From contig NZ_LKAQ01000004.1 in the NCBI RefSeq assembly GCF_001874525.1, positions 1,168,937-1,232,936 of the forward strand: a DNA stretch of 64,000 nucleotides, given 5' to 3'. The stretch comes from Pseudodesulfovibrio hydrargyri (GTDB taxonomy: Bacteria; Desulfobacterota; Desulfovibrionia; Desulfovibrionales; Desulfovibrionaceae). A program made the position numbers and the translations under genes. Below, one piece after another: positions 17,446 through 25,958 of this stretch (positions are counted from its first letter, which is position 1; every line of letters starts with the position of its first letter). The notes below the pieces were generated by a model, which did no database searches, had not been told where the DNA came from, and saw nothing but the letters and a program-made list of their open reading frames with translations.

Positions 17446-18377
17446 AACAACTGCTGGACGAATACGGGATTCGCGGGGACATCGCCGAGATAGGCTACTT
17501 TCACGGCGAGGGTTCCACCCCGATCCTGCTTGAGCACGTCGAGGAGCACGGCGGGAACTTCCACTCCATGGATATCTTTCCGGAGGACAAGTATTACCAC
17601 AAGGCTCTGGATCAGTTGGCGGCGGATAACTGCCACGTGCTCAAGGGCTCCAGCGTGGTCACGGGCGAACAGTGGACGGGCGGCAAGCTCGATTTCCTGT
17701 TCGTGGACGGCGACCACGGGTTCCCCCGGATCAGCCCGGACGGGGCGCAATCGGGCATAGCCCTGGATGTCATGGCCTGGCACCGCCACCTCAACGTCGG
17801 GGGGCTGATGGTCTTCCACGACTATTTCGGTACGGAAGAGGAATACGGGCAGGCCAGTGTCCTGGCCGTGGAACACGCCGTGGACAGCCTGATGCGGGAA
17901 CCCCTGTACTCCTTTGTCGGCCGGGCCGGCATCCTGATGGCCTTCCGCAAGGAGCGCAAGGGCGTGCTCCTGCCCTGGTGGAGGCAGAAGCGCCCGGCCC
18001 GCGACTATGTCGACGCCTGGACATCGCTGAACGATCGGTCCGGCACGACTGGGGAATTTCTGGTCTACGGCTCCGGCTCGGCGGGCAAGCAGGTCATGGA
18101 CTGCATCCGCGAGGTCTGGGGAAGGGACGTATCCATCGCCTTCACCCACTCCGAGGCCAAGGAGCCGGGCAGCGCCTTCGGTTGTCCGCTCATCCCCTTT
18201 GCCGAGGTCCGGGAATTTTCGGGCACGGTGGTCATCGCCTCCATCCACGAAAAGGCCATGGCCGAAGCGCTTGAATCCGTGGGCATGCAACGGCTCAGAG
18301 ATTTCTATCGTTATTACGAGTTCGTGAGCTGGGCCCATGTGGGCCGCTACGGGTTCCCGGCCGTGACCGAAGAGTAG
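17433..18377 (+). CDS. Class I methyltransferase with C-terminal nucleotide-binding-like domain
   Basis: A 314-residue protein. Residues 1-185 look like a Methyltransf_24-type SAM enzyme: DIAEIGYFHGEGS takes the place of motif I, FHSMDIFP follows, and LDFLFVDGDHGF is the typical acidic segment. Residues from about 205 form a second unit beginning EFLVYGSGSAGKQVMDCI, a GxGxxG-type Rossmann start like the sugar-acyltransferase/PglD N-terminal fold, ending without a further catalytic domain. The gene overlaps the glycosyltransferase by 13 bases, with GGAGGAG inside that gene as ribosome site, so both are translated together. Sugar methylation is the likely role. Confidence 0.7.
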   Translation: MHYLKQLLDEYGIRGDIAEIGYFHGEGSTPILLEHVEEHGGNFHSMDIFPEDKYYHKALDQLAADNCHVLKGSSVVTGEQWTGGKLDFLFVDGDHGFPRISPDGAQSGIALDVMAWHRHLNVGGLMVFHDYFGTEEEYGQASVLAVEHAVDSLMREPLYSFVGRAGILMAFRKERKGVLLPWWRQKRPARDYVDAWTSLNDRSGTTGEFLVYGSGSAGKQVMDCIREVWGRDVSIAFTHSEAKEPGSAFGCPLIPFAEVREFSGTVVIASIHEKAMAEALESVGMQRLRDFYRYYEFVSWAHVGRYGFPAVTEE

Positions 18378-18438
18378 TCTTCGGCCCGGCCTCGCGGCAA
18401 GGGGTGCAAAACACGGCGAAAGCCCGTATCCTCCGCTT

Positions 18439-19455
18439 ATGCGTTTCGCCCACCCCGAACCCGTTCCCGCCTCCGTCCGCGTCTGGCCGGTCTTCCTGCC
18501 CTTTGCCGGATGTCCCTACCGTTGCCTGTTCTGCGCCCAGGACAAGCAGACCGGGCGGGACCACGCGGATCTGGCCGCCATCCTCGACGGACTGAAAGCC
18601 GATCTTCACAGCGCCCTTGAGCGGGGCCACGGTCCCTATGAACTGGCCTTTTACGGGGGTACCTTCACGGCCCTGCCTGCTCCATGGCCCGAGACTTTTC
18701 TTGCCCTGGCCGCCCGGTTTCGTGAACTCGGCCTGATCTCCCGCGTGCGTTGCTCCACCCGGCCGGATTGCGTGGCGCCGGACGGCCTTTCACGCCTCGC
18801 CTCCCTCGGCCTGGACATGGTCGAGCTGGGCATCCAGTCCTTTGACGACGAGGCGTTGCGCGCCTCGGGGCGGGGGTATTCGGGGAAGGTGGCGCGGGCG
18901 GCCTGCCGCATAGTCAACGAGTCCGGACTGGCGCTCGGCATCCAGCTTCTGCCCGGCCTGCCCGGCGATCGGCCCGGCCTGTTCCGGGCCGATGTTCGCG
19001 CGGCCGCCGACCTCAGGCCCGAGACGGCGCGGCTTTACCCCTGCCTGGTGGTCCGGGGCACGCCCCTGGCCGATCTGTGGGAGCGGGGCGGCTACGTCCC
19101 GTGGACCACGGACCGCGCCGTGCGCGAACTGGCCGAGGCGTTGCCCGTGCTCTGGGCCGAGGGGGTCCGGGTCATCCGCCTGGGGCTGGCCCCGGAGCCG
19201 ACCCTGGACGAGAACGTCCTGGCCGGGCCGCGCCATCCGGCACTGGGCCAGTCGGCGCGCGCCCTGGCCCTGTTCGAAGTCGTCAAGGACAAGGTCCGGG
19301 AGCTGGGCCGCCGCCCGTCTCTGCTCGAAGTGCCGCGCCGCTACTCGGGCGAGTTCTTCGGCCACGCCCGCGAACTGGCCCCGGCCTATTTCGAACTGGG
19401 AGTGGCCGGGGATTCGATCCGGTTCGCGGAGTCGGAACTGTTTTTCCTGGAATAA
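18439..19455 (+). CDS. Radical SAM protein, Elp3/HemN-like
   Basis: A 338-residue iron-sulfur enzyme. The cluster motif CPYRCLFC near residues 27-34 follows the FLPFAGC lead typical of the Elp3/MiaB-like radical SAM group. YGGTFTALP, corresponding to the GGE-type SAM contact, and DMVELGIQSFDDEALRASGR complete the barrel signature. The C-terminal 100 residues have no obvious acetyltransferase domain. The product is often annotated as a radical SAM or coproporphyrinogen-III-oxidase-like protein, but the substrate is unknown. Confidence 0.85.
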   Translation: MRFAHPEPVPASVRVWPVFLPFAGCPYRCLFCAQDKQTGRDHADLAAILDGLKADLHSALERGHGPYELAFYGGTFTALPAPWPETFLALAARFRELGLISRVRCSTRPDCVAPDGLSRLASLGLDMVELGIQSFDDEALRASGRGYSGKVARAACRIVNESGLALGIQLLPGLPGDRPGLFRADVRAAADLRPETARLYPCLVVRGTPLADLWERGGYVPWTTDRAVRELAEALPVLWAEGVRVIRLGLAPEPTLDENVLAGPRHPALGQSARALALFEVVKDKVRELGRRPSLLEVPRRYSGEFFGHARELAPAYFELGVAGDSIRFAESELFFLE

Positions 19456-19668
19456 TGCCGTCCGGCATCAAGACGGCGGCCGGGCCGCTGCGGGCATTCC
19501 GGGGCGAAATCCGGTTTCAGCGCCCCTTGAAGAGGCGGGGCAACGGTGAGATGTCTGCCGGTTTTCCTTTACCCCGTTCGCAAAACATACTACGAAATAT
19601 TCTCAGCCCGTGCGCGGGCACTTCACCGTAAACATCGAACCGAAAGCAGGGGAGACGAATTAACCGAA

Positions 19669-20799
19669 ATGGTTGAACTCGTTCGCGCGGCCAGAGCCGC
19701 GACCATGATACCCGGCGCGCCCGTCATCGAAGACGCCGCCATCCTCGTCGAACAGGGGATCATCAGGGAAGTCGGCACCTTCGGCTCCCTGCGCAAGACC
19801 CATACCGGCGACGTCCTCGATCTCGGGGACGTTTTTCTGTGTCCCGGCCTGGTCAACGCCCATTCCCATCTCGAACTGGCCCACCTGCGCGGCAAGTGCC
19901 CCGCAGGGCAGGGCTTCGTCACCTGGGTGGAAGACCTGCTCAGACAGCCCATCTTCGACCTCGAACCGGACCTGCTCGACAAGGCCGTGCAGGAACTCAA
20001 GCGAACCGGCACCGTCATGGTCGGGGACATCGCCACCCGTTTCGCCAAGGAGATGGCCGGAATGCTCGAAGCATCCGGCCTTTTTTTCGCGGTCTTCTGC
20101 GAGGCCATCGGCGAGACCGTGCCCAAACGGACCTTCATCCCGTCCGGCGAGTTCGGGGCGGGCTTCATCTCCGTGGCCGGGCATTCGCTCTACACCACCC
20201 ACCGCGACGTGCTCCGGGCGGCCAAGGCCGAGTCGCGCGAAAAGGGCCTGCCCTTTTCCCTGCATCTGGCCGAGCACGACGACGAGACGGCCATCATGGC
20301 GGGTCGGCCCAGCGCCTTCCTGGACCTGCTCCAGGCGCGCGGCCGGCTGCTCGACTTCGAGCCCCCGGGCAAGCGCCCGGTGGAGCAGGCCTCCGCACTC
20401 GGCCTGCTGGACGAGACCACCCTGGCCGTGCACTGCGTCAAGGTCACGGACGAGGACATCGACACGGTGCGCAAGTCCGGAGCCACGGTCTGTCTGTGCC
20501 CGCGTTCCAACGAGTTCATCGGCGTGGGCCGCGCCCCGTGGGAAAAGTGGTTCGCCTCGGGCACGCCGCTCTGCCTGGGCACCGATTCCCTGGCCTCGAA
20601 CACCGATCTCGACCTGTGGAACGAGGCCCGCTATCTCAAGGAAAATTTCAACGGCGGGCTGTCCCTTGACGACGTGCTCGCCATGGTGACCCGCAACCCG
20701 GCGCGCATCCTGGGCGCGGGCAACACCCTCGGCACGCTGGAGCCGGGCAAGGCCGCGGCCTTCGCCCAGGTCCCGGAGACACTGCAAGCGTTATTCTAG
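19669..20799 (+). CDS. Metal-dependent amidohydrolase (chlorohydrolase/deaminase type)
   Basis: A 376-residue TIM-barrel hydrolase of the SsnA/cytosine-deaminase-like group. Metal ligands are visible as [11 protein letters not shown] (HxH), [20 protein letters not shown] and the final Asp in LGTDSLASN. Such enzymes deaminate purines and related heterocycles; aminofutalosine deaminase of the menaquinone pathway is one member and is a possible identity in this kind of organism. The start ATG at 19669 ([10 protein letters not shown]) matches the family N-terminus, with AGGGGAG about 12 bases upstream. An upstream in-frame extension to 19546 looks non-coding. The gene ends two bases before the frame of pyrB and is probably in the same operon. 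Confidence 0.82.
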   Translation: MVELVRAARAATMIPGAPVIEDAAILVEQGIIREVGTFGSLRKTHTGDVLDLGDVFLCPGLVNAHSHLELAHLRGKCPAGQGFVTWVEDLLRQPIFDLEPDLLDKAVQELKRTGTVMVGDIATRFAKEMAGMLEASGLFFAVFCEAIGETVPKRTFIPSGEFGAGFISVAGHSLYTTHRDVLRAAKAESREKGLPFSLHLAEHDDETAIMAGRPSAFLDLLQARGRLLDFEPPGKRPVEQASALGLLDETTLAVHCVKVTDEDIDTVRKSGATVCLCPRSNEFIGVGRAPWEKWFASGTPLCLGTDSLASNTDLDLWNEARYLKENFNGGLSLDDVLAMVTRNPARILGAGNTLGTLEPGKAAAFAQVPETLQALF

Positions 20800-20821
20800 G
20801 ATGCCGGAGGCAAGAAACGAC

Positions 20822-21751
20822 ATGAAATGGTTACACAAGGACCTTCTGGACGTGTCCCAGCTCTCCAAACCGGAGGTCATGGCGATCTTCGAGACGGCGG
20901 GACGGTTCCAGGAACTGCAGGAGAGGCCGGTCAAAAAAGTGCCCACCCTCAAGGGCCGCAGCGTGGTGCTCTTTTTCGCCGAGCCGAGCACGCGCACCAA
21001 GACGAGCTTTGACGTGGCCGGAAAGCGGCTGTCCGCCGACACCTTTTCCCTGGCCAAGAGCTCAAGCAGCCTGACCAAGGGCGAGTCCCTCAAGGACACC
21101 GCCCTGACGCTCCAGGCCATGGCCCCGGACGCCATCGTCATCCGGCACTGGTGCTCGGGCGCGGCCCGGTTCATGGCCGACCGGCTGGACTGCTCGGTCA
21201 TCAACGCGGGCGACGGCCGGCACGCGCACCCCACCCAGGCCCTGCTCGACTCCTTCACCCTGCACCAGGAGTGGGGCGACGTGGCGGGCAAGACCATCCT
21301 CATTCTCGGCGACATCGCCCACAGCCGCGTGGCCCGGTCCAACGTCATCCTGCTGACCCGGCTCGGTGCCAAGGTCCGGTTGTGCGGGCCGCGCACCCTG
21401 CTGCCCCCGGCGCTGAAGACCTGGCCGGTCAAGGTCTACTCCGACCTGAACGAGGCGGTCAAAGGCGTGGACGCGGTCATGTGCCTGCGGCTGCAGCTGG
21501 AGCGCCAGAAGGACGGACTGCTGCCCGACCTGCGCGAATACTCCCGGACCTTCGGCCTGGGCGCGCGGCACCTGGAACTGGCCAACCCGGACGTGCGCAT
21601 CATGCACCCCGGCCCCATGAACCGGGGTGTGGAAATCAGCTCGGAACTGGCCGACTCGGCGGGCTCCCTGGTCCTCGACCAGGTCGCCAGCGGCGTGGTC
21701 GTGCGCATGGCTTTGCTGTTCCTGTACATGACCAGGAAAGGCGAAGAGTAG
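20822..21751 (+). CDS. pyrB: Aspartate carbamoyltransferase catalytic chain
   Basis: Joins carbamoyl phosphate and aspartate, the committed step of pyrimidine synthesis. The 309-residue chain carries the carbamoyl-phosphate motif PSTRTK at about 55-60, [12 protein letters not shown], and the domain-2 segment [16 protein letters not shown], with [11 protein letters not shown] near the C-terminus. The start at 20822 follows GGAGG at 20806-20810; an in-frame ATG at 20801 precedes that site and is less likely. No pyrI regulatory chain is present nearby, so this resembles the unregulated bacterial enzyme associated with a dihydroorotase. pyrC follows after a 248-base repeat-filled gap. Confidence 0.94.
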   Translation: MKWLHKDLLDVSQLSKPEVMAIFETAGRFQELQERPVKKVPTLKGRSVVLFFAEPSTRTKTSFDVAGKRLSADTFSLAKSSSSLTKGESLKDTALTLQAMAPDAIVIRHWCSGAARFMADRLDCSVINAGDGRHAHPTQALLDSFTLHQEWGDVAGKTILILGDIAHSRVARSNVILLTRLGAKVRLCGPRTLLPPALKTWPVKVYSDLNEAVKGVDAVMCLRLQLERQKDGLLPDLREYSRTFGLGARHLELANPDVRIMHPGPMNRGVEISSELADSAGSLVLDQVASGVVVRMALLFLYMTRKGEE

Positions 21752-21999
21752 GGATGCCGCCTGCGGCGGCGGGGTCGGGTGACTTCGCCTCCGGCGGCCA
21801 AAGGGGCGGGCCCCCTTTGGAAACCCTGTGTCGCCTTCGGCGAAAGGGTTCATTGGAAAACAGGATGTTCGCGGATAACGCACCCCGCGAAGCGGCAATA
21901 AAAAGTTTTGGAGATTCTTAAGAACCTTTTTCAAAAGGTTCTTAAGCCCCCGGAGGGGCCCCCGGCAGGGCCGCCGGAGGCACACACAGGAGGCTCAAT
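21752..21999. other. Repeat-filled gap between pyrB and pyrC
   Basis: No gene is seen. Immediately after pyrB are GC-rich palindromic pieces (GCCGCCTGCGGCGGC and GTCGCCTTCGGCGAA). From 21881 a complete intergenic element lies in the reverse direction: CCGCGAAGCGGC, then AAAAAGTTTTGGAG, a perfect 14-bp hairpin (arms 21917-21930 and 21933-21946) and GGGCCGCCGGAGGC. Its orientation is opposite to both flanking genes, unlike the other copies. A GGAGG ribosome site for pyrC follows at once. Confidence 0.7.
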
Positions 22000-23283
22000 A
22001 TGGCCAAGATCGATTTGATAGTCAGGCGCGCCAACCTCAATGGCAAGGACGTGGACGTTTTCGTCTCCAAGGGCAAGATCGTCGAGGTCAAGCCCTCGGC
22101 CGAGTCGCTGGACGCGGGCGACGCCAAGGTGGAGGAGGCCTACGGGCTGACGCTGCTGCCGTCGCTGACCGACGTGCACGTGCATCTGCGCGAGCCGGGG
22201 TTCGAGTACAAGGAGGACGTGGAGTCCGGTCTGCGGGCGGCGGCCTGGGGCGGGTTCTCCAACATCATGTGCATGGCCAACACCAAGCCGGTGAACGACA
22301 ACGGTTCGGTGACCGAACTGATGCTCGACAAGGCCCGCAAGCACTGGCCCAAGGGCCCGCGATTGTTCCCCATCGGCGCGCTGACCAAGGGGCTCAAGGG
22401 AGAGGAACTGGCACCCATGGCCGAACTGGCCCAGGCGGGCTGCGCGGCCTTTTCCAACGACGGCGTGCCCGTGGAGTCGACCAAGATTTTCCGCCTGGCC
22501 GTGGAGTACGCGTCCGACTGGGACCGCGTGGTCATCGATCATTGCGAGGATCCGTACCTGGGCGTGGGCGTGGGCGTGAACGAGGGCGAGGTCTCGAGCC
22601 GCCTCGGGCTGCCCGGCCAGCCGGACGTGGCCGAGGCGCTGCAGGTGGCCCGCGATATCCTGCTGGCCGAGTACCTGGACCTGCCCATACACCTGGCGCA
22701 CATATCCTGCCGCAAGTCCGCCGACCTGATCCGCTTTGCCAAGGCGCGCGGGGTCAAGGTCACGGCCGAGACCACGCCGCACTATCTGACCATGACCGAG
22801 GCCGTGCTCGAAGCCGAAGGCACCGAGTACGACACGGCGGCCAAGGTCAACCCGCCCCTGCGCCCCGAGGACGACCGGCTGGCCATGATCGAGGCGTTGA
22901 GCGACGGGACCATCGACTGCCTGGCCACGGACCACGCGCCCCACGCGGGCCACGAGAAGGAGACCGAGTTCGACGTGGCCCCGTGCGGCATCTCCGGTCT
23001 GGACACGGCCCTGTCCGTGACCTGGGGGCTGGTCAGGGACGGCGTGCTGACCCGCGAGACCTTCCTGCGCGCCTGGACCACGGCCCCGTGCGCGGTCTTC
23101 AACCTGCCGGTGAACACCTTCGCGCCCGGCGATCCGGCGGACTTTTTCCTGTTCGACGAGGACGAGGAATGGACCGTTTCTGCCTCCACCCTGCATTCCA
23201 AGGGGAAAAACACGCCTCTGCTCGGTTCCGTGCTGAAAGGGCGGGTAAAAACCCATTTCATTGCGGGGAAAAAGATTGTATAG
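22000..23283 (+). CDS. pyrC: Dihydroorotase
   Basis: Closes carbamoyl-aspartate to dihydroorotate, the step after PyrB. The 427-residue protein is a class I (long-type) amidohydrolase. Zinc ligands are visible as H60 and H62 in DVHVHLREPG and later as D311/H312 in TDHAPHAG; MANTKPVNDN and CSGL-like CGISGLDTALS are conserved substrate-site segments. The HVHLREPG match and length indicate an active enzyme rather than the inactive PyrC' partner. The ribosome site AGGAGG is 8 bases from the ATG. Confidence 0.94.
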   Translation: MAKIDLIVRRANLNGKDVDVFVSKGKIVEVKPSAESLDAGDAKVEEAYGLTLLPSLTDVHVHLREPGFEYKEDVESGLRAAAWGGFSNIMCMANTKPVNDNGSVTELMLDKARKHWPKGPRLFPIGALTKGLKGEELAPMAELAQAGCAAFSNDGVPVESTKIFRLAVEYASDWDRVVIDHCEDPYLGVGVGVNEGEVSSRLGLPGQPDVAEALQVARDILLAEYLDLPIHLAHISCRKSADLIRFAKARGVKVTAETTPHYLTMTEAVLEAEGTEYDTAAKVNPPLRPEDDRLAMIEALSDGTIDCLATDHAPHAGHEKETEFDVAPCGISGLDTALSVTWGLVRDGVLTRETFLRAWTTAPCAVFNLPVNTFAPGDPADFFLFDEDEEWTVSASTLHSKGKNTPLLGSVLKGRVKTHFIAGKKIV

Positions 23284-23418
23284 CAGGGATTCCCGTCGGC
23301 CGACCACGAGCCCGGGGAACGCGCCGGGGCGAAACCAGCCCGCAGGGCGCCACCTTGCAACGAATCAATGTGAGGCCGTTCGCCCGAAAGCGGCGCGGGC
23401 GGCCGAGAGAGGAGAGAT

Positions 23419-24753
23419 ATGAGCCAGCCTTTCAAAGACGCTGTCGGCTTTTGCAAAACCATAATGCGCAACGGGTTTGACGCCTATATCATCAACGTCC
23501 GGCTCCAGGCGCTGACCCTGGACGAGACGGGCAGCGAGCAGGAACTGGACATCTGCACCGAGGCCCCGTTCGATGAGTTGAAGAAATATTTCCCCAGCAT
23601 GGAGGCGTCCGGCGACCAGAGCATCGTCGGCACCCTGCTCGAAGGCGGGGTGACCTACTTCTTCTACCCCGCCTCCACCGAAGAGGCCGCCTACACCGAC
23701 GAGACGATCTCGACCATGACCCCGCGCCTGCTGAAGCGGCTGGAACAGCGCGGCGACATCCCGCTGTCCGCGGTCTGCCCGTTCATTCCCAAGGCCAAGG
23801 AGACCTACGCCGACTTTGCCGACTTCGCCGAGGGCCAGATCCGCTTCAAGGGCATCCCGGACCAGGCCCTGAAAAAGGACTACTCCCTGGCCTACCGCGC
23901 CATGCGCTTCGCCGCCAACTTCGACAAGGAGATCGAGGCCAACTCCTGGGCCGCCATCGTGCGCTGCTCCCGCCGCGTGCTCGACTACGTGCCCATGTCC
24001 GACTTCCTGGACGAGTGGCGCAAGGTCGAGGCCGAGGCCATGCACAAGTTCTTCGGCCTGCTCTTCGACTCCATGCTCCTGCACGGGCTCATCCCCGAGA
24101 TCGCGGCCCTGTCCCGCGTCTCCCAGATCAAGAACCCCGACGAGGGCAGCGAGGAGACCGTCCTGGCGCACACCCTGGACGTCATGAAGACCTACCCCGA
24201 GGAGTTGCCCTACGACTGGTTCGGCACCGTGGCCTGCCTGTTCCACGACATCGGCAAGCTCTACACCGCCGAATACTACGGCGGCCGCTGGAATTTTCTG
24301 CAGCACCACCGCGTAGGTGCCAAGGTCACCCGCAAGGTCTTGAAACGGCTCCATTTCGAGGAGCAGGACATCGACCTGATCTGCGATCTGGTCCAGAACC
24401 ACATGCGTCCGCACTTCATGCTTACCGACAAGGGCATCCGCAGGCTGCGCTCCCTGGACGAGTACCCGCGCATCATGGAGATGGTCCGCGCCGACATCAA
24501 GGCGCGCAACGGCTCCTGGCGCGAGTTCAACCACAACCTCAAGATGGCCGAACGCGCCGATATCCCGGACCTCGAGCTGGAACCGCTGCTCGACGGCAAC
24601 CGGATCATGGAACTGGCCAAGCTCAAGCCCGGCCCGGCCATCGGCAAGATCCGCGACCAGCTGCTCGAGGCCCAGGTCCGCGACGACGTCTCCACCATCG
24701 AAGAGGCCGAGGACTTCGTACTCGATTACGTAGAGGAACACCGCCTGTACTAG
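23419..24753 (+). CDS. HD-domain phosphohydrolase with degenerate tRNA-nucleotidyltransferase-like N-terminus
   Basis: A 444-residue protein. The C-terminal half is an HD hydrolase: H251 in LAHTLDVMK, the H276-D277 pair in CLFHDIGKLY, and LQHHRVGAK and LVQNHMRPHF as later ligands. Residues 150-190 (SLAYRAMRFAANFDKEIE) match the linker domain of CCA-adding enzymes and poly(A) polymerases. The N-terminal 120 residues retain only fragments of that fold (LDICTEAPFDELKKYFPSM) and lack the GGxxRD and DxD catalytic motifs. It is therefore probably an HD phosphodiesterase or phosphatase derived from a CCA-enzyme ancestor. The ribosome site is GAGAGGAGAG. Confidence 0.82.
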   Translation: MSQPFKDAVGFCKTIMRNGFDAYIINVRLQALTLDETGSEQELDICTEAPFDELKKYFPSMEASGDQSIVGTLLEGGVTYFFYPASTEEAAYTDETISTMTPRLLKRLEQRGDIPLSAVCPFIPKAKETYADFADFAEGQIRFKGIPDQALKKDYSLAYRAMRFAANFDKEIEANSWAAIVRCSRRVLDYVPMSDFLDEWRKVEAEAMHKFFGLLFDSMLLHGLIPEIAALSRVSQIKNPDEGSEETVLAHTLDVMKTYPEELPYDWFGTVACLFHDIGKLYTAEYYGGRWNFLQHHRVGAKVTRKVLKRLHFEEQDIDLICDLVQNHMRPHFMLTDKGIRRLRSLDEYPRIMEMVRADIKARNGSWREFNHNLKMAERADIPDLELEPLLDGNRIMELAKLKPGPAIGKIRDQLLEAQVRDDVSTIEEAEDFVLDYVEEHRLY

Positions 24754-24773
24754 ACAAAGGCGACAGCGCACTG

Positions 24774-24812
24774 AAAAGCCCCGGTCCGGCCCCGCCGTAC
24801 CGGGGCTTTTGT
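24774..24812 (+). terminator. Rho-independent terminator after the HD protein gene
   Basis: A 12-bp perfect stem (AAAAGCCCCGGT with ACCGGGGCTTTT) 20 bases after the stop codon, with the T run built into the 3' arm. Confidence 0.85.
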
Positions 24813-24814
24813 TA

Positions 24815-24935
24815 TGCCTCCGGCGGCCGGGGGAAGGGGAGAGGGGAACCCTTTGAGAAAAGGGTTCCCCTCTCCCCTTCCCCCGGGCCCCCATCCCCTC
24901 TCCCTTTCTAAACTTTTTGTGTGCCTTCGGCAGGG
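24815..24935 (+). repeat. Intergenic 3'-end element with 26-bp perfect hairpin
   Basis: Follows the terminator above. It consists of GCCTCCGGCGGCCG, a perfect 26-bp stem (24829-24854 and 24859-24884, loop GAGA) and then CTAAACTTTTTGTGTGCCTT. It is oriented with the upstream gene. It is a second potential terminator in tandem. Confidence 0.8.
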
Positions 24936-25005
24936 GATATGAGGTGGAGGGAAGATTTTTGTTAAGGGGGGTAAAGAAAGGGGAGAGAGGGCCGATAAGA
25001 GGTGT

Positions 25006-25872
25006 ATGCAAATCTCCGGCGCACATATGAACTACGGGTTCATGCACCAGCTCAAGACGCGGAAGGACCAGGGCGAAGACCTGGGGGCCGCGGCCTCGCT
25101 GCTGGACAACTCCCCGGGCATGCGCCTCGGGAAGATGGCGGAGATCAACCCGGCCAAGGACGGGCTGACCCCGGCGGCCATGGCCCTGGTCAACGCGCCG
25201 GGCCAGGCGGCCAAGCGGTCCGGCGATGCCCCCGGCACCTTGGGCGAGACCCTGGCCAACGAGATCGTCCGCCGCATGGGCGAGGTCAAGGACGAGAACG
25301 GCGAGGTCAAGGACAGCGAGGATCTGCGTAGCCAGCTGGCCTCGACCCTGGACTGGGTGCGCGAGCGGTTCGGCGACGAAACCGCCGCTGCCGCCTCGGG
25401 CATGCTCATCAAGGCCACCTCGTCCGGCGTCAACGAGGACACCCTGGGCAACGGGCTGCTCAACACCCTCAAGTTCATCGACCGCAACTTCGGCACCAAC
25501 GCGGGCGACACGGCCATAGCCCAGTTCAACGCGGGCATCAACACCGCCCTGAACGACTTCTTCGACAACGGGCAGAACGAAATTTTCCACGTGGCCGAGG
25601 CCACGGGCACCCCTTCGGCAACCCAGGTCGCCGGCGCGCGCATCTTCTCTCAGGTCGCCCAGGACACGGATTCCTCCGATGCCCTGGACCAGCTCAACCA
25701 GCTCCTGGAGCAACTCAAGGGCGAACTGGACAACACCGCCCAGCTTCAGGACCTGACCTCCCGGCTGGAGGATCAGTTCAACCCGGCCAAGGCGTCCATG
25801 GATCAGGCCGTGGCGGCCTACCGGAAGGTGCCGGGCGACACCTCGCCCCAACTGACCAGCGTAACAGTCTAG
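25006..25872 (+). CDS. Soluble protein of unknown function
   Basis: A 288-residue protein with no signal peptide, membrane segment or cysteine cluster. It is acidic and helix-rich. Residues 110-200 contain a conserved-looking block (LDWVRERFGDETAAAASGML, then LNTLKFIDRNFGTNAGD and FNAGINTALNDFFDNGQ), and residues 225-265 (LDQLNQLLEQLKGEL) look like a coiled coil. Similar domain-of-unknown-function proteins occur beside motility or surface genes, but I cannot name the family with confidence. AAGAGGTGT precedes the ATG at 25006; an in-frame ATG at 25027 is the alternative start. A strong terminator follows. Confidence 0.7.
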   Translation: MQISGAHMNYGFMHQLKTRKDQGEDLGAAASLLDNSPGMRLGKMAEINPAKDGLTPAAMALVNAPGQAAKRSGDAPGTLGETLANEIVRRMGEVKDENGEVKDSEDLRSQLASTLDWVRERFGDETAAAASGMLIKATSSGVNEDTLGNGLLNTLKFIDRNFGTNAGDTAIAQFNAGINTALNDFFDNGQNEIFHVAEATGTPSATQVAGARIFSQVAQDTDSSDALDQLNQLLEQLKGELDNTAQLQDLTSRLEDQFNPAKASMDQAVAAYRKVPGDTSPQLTSVTV

Positions 25873-25897
25873 GCTCCACCCTGCCGGACTTTTTGCG

Positions 25898-25925
25898 AGC
25901 CGACTCACCGTGAGTCGGCTTTTTC
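25898..25925 (+). terminator. Rho-independent terminator
   Basis: A 10-bp perfect stem (AGCCGACTCA with TGAGTCGGCT, loop CCG) followed by five T, 26 bases after the stop of the unknown soluble protein. Confidence 0.9.
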
Positions 25926-25958
25926 GTGCGCGGAATCCGGGGCGCGGTGGCAAACGGG

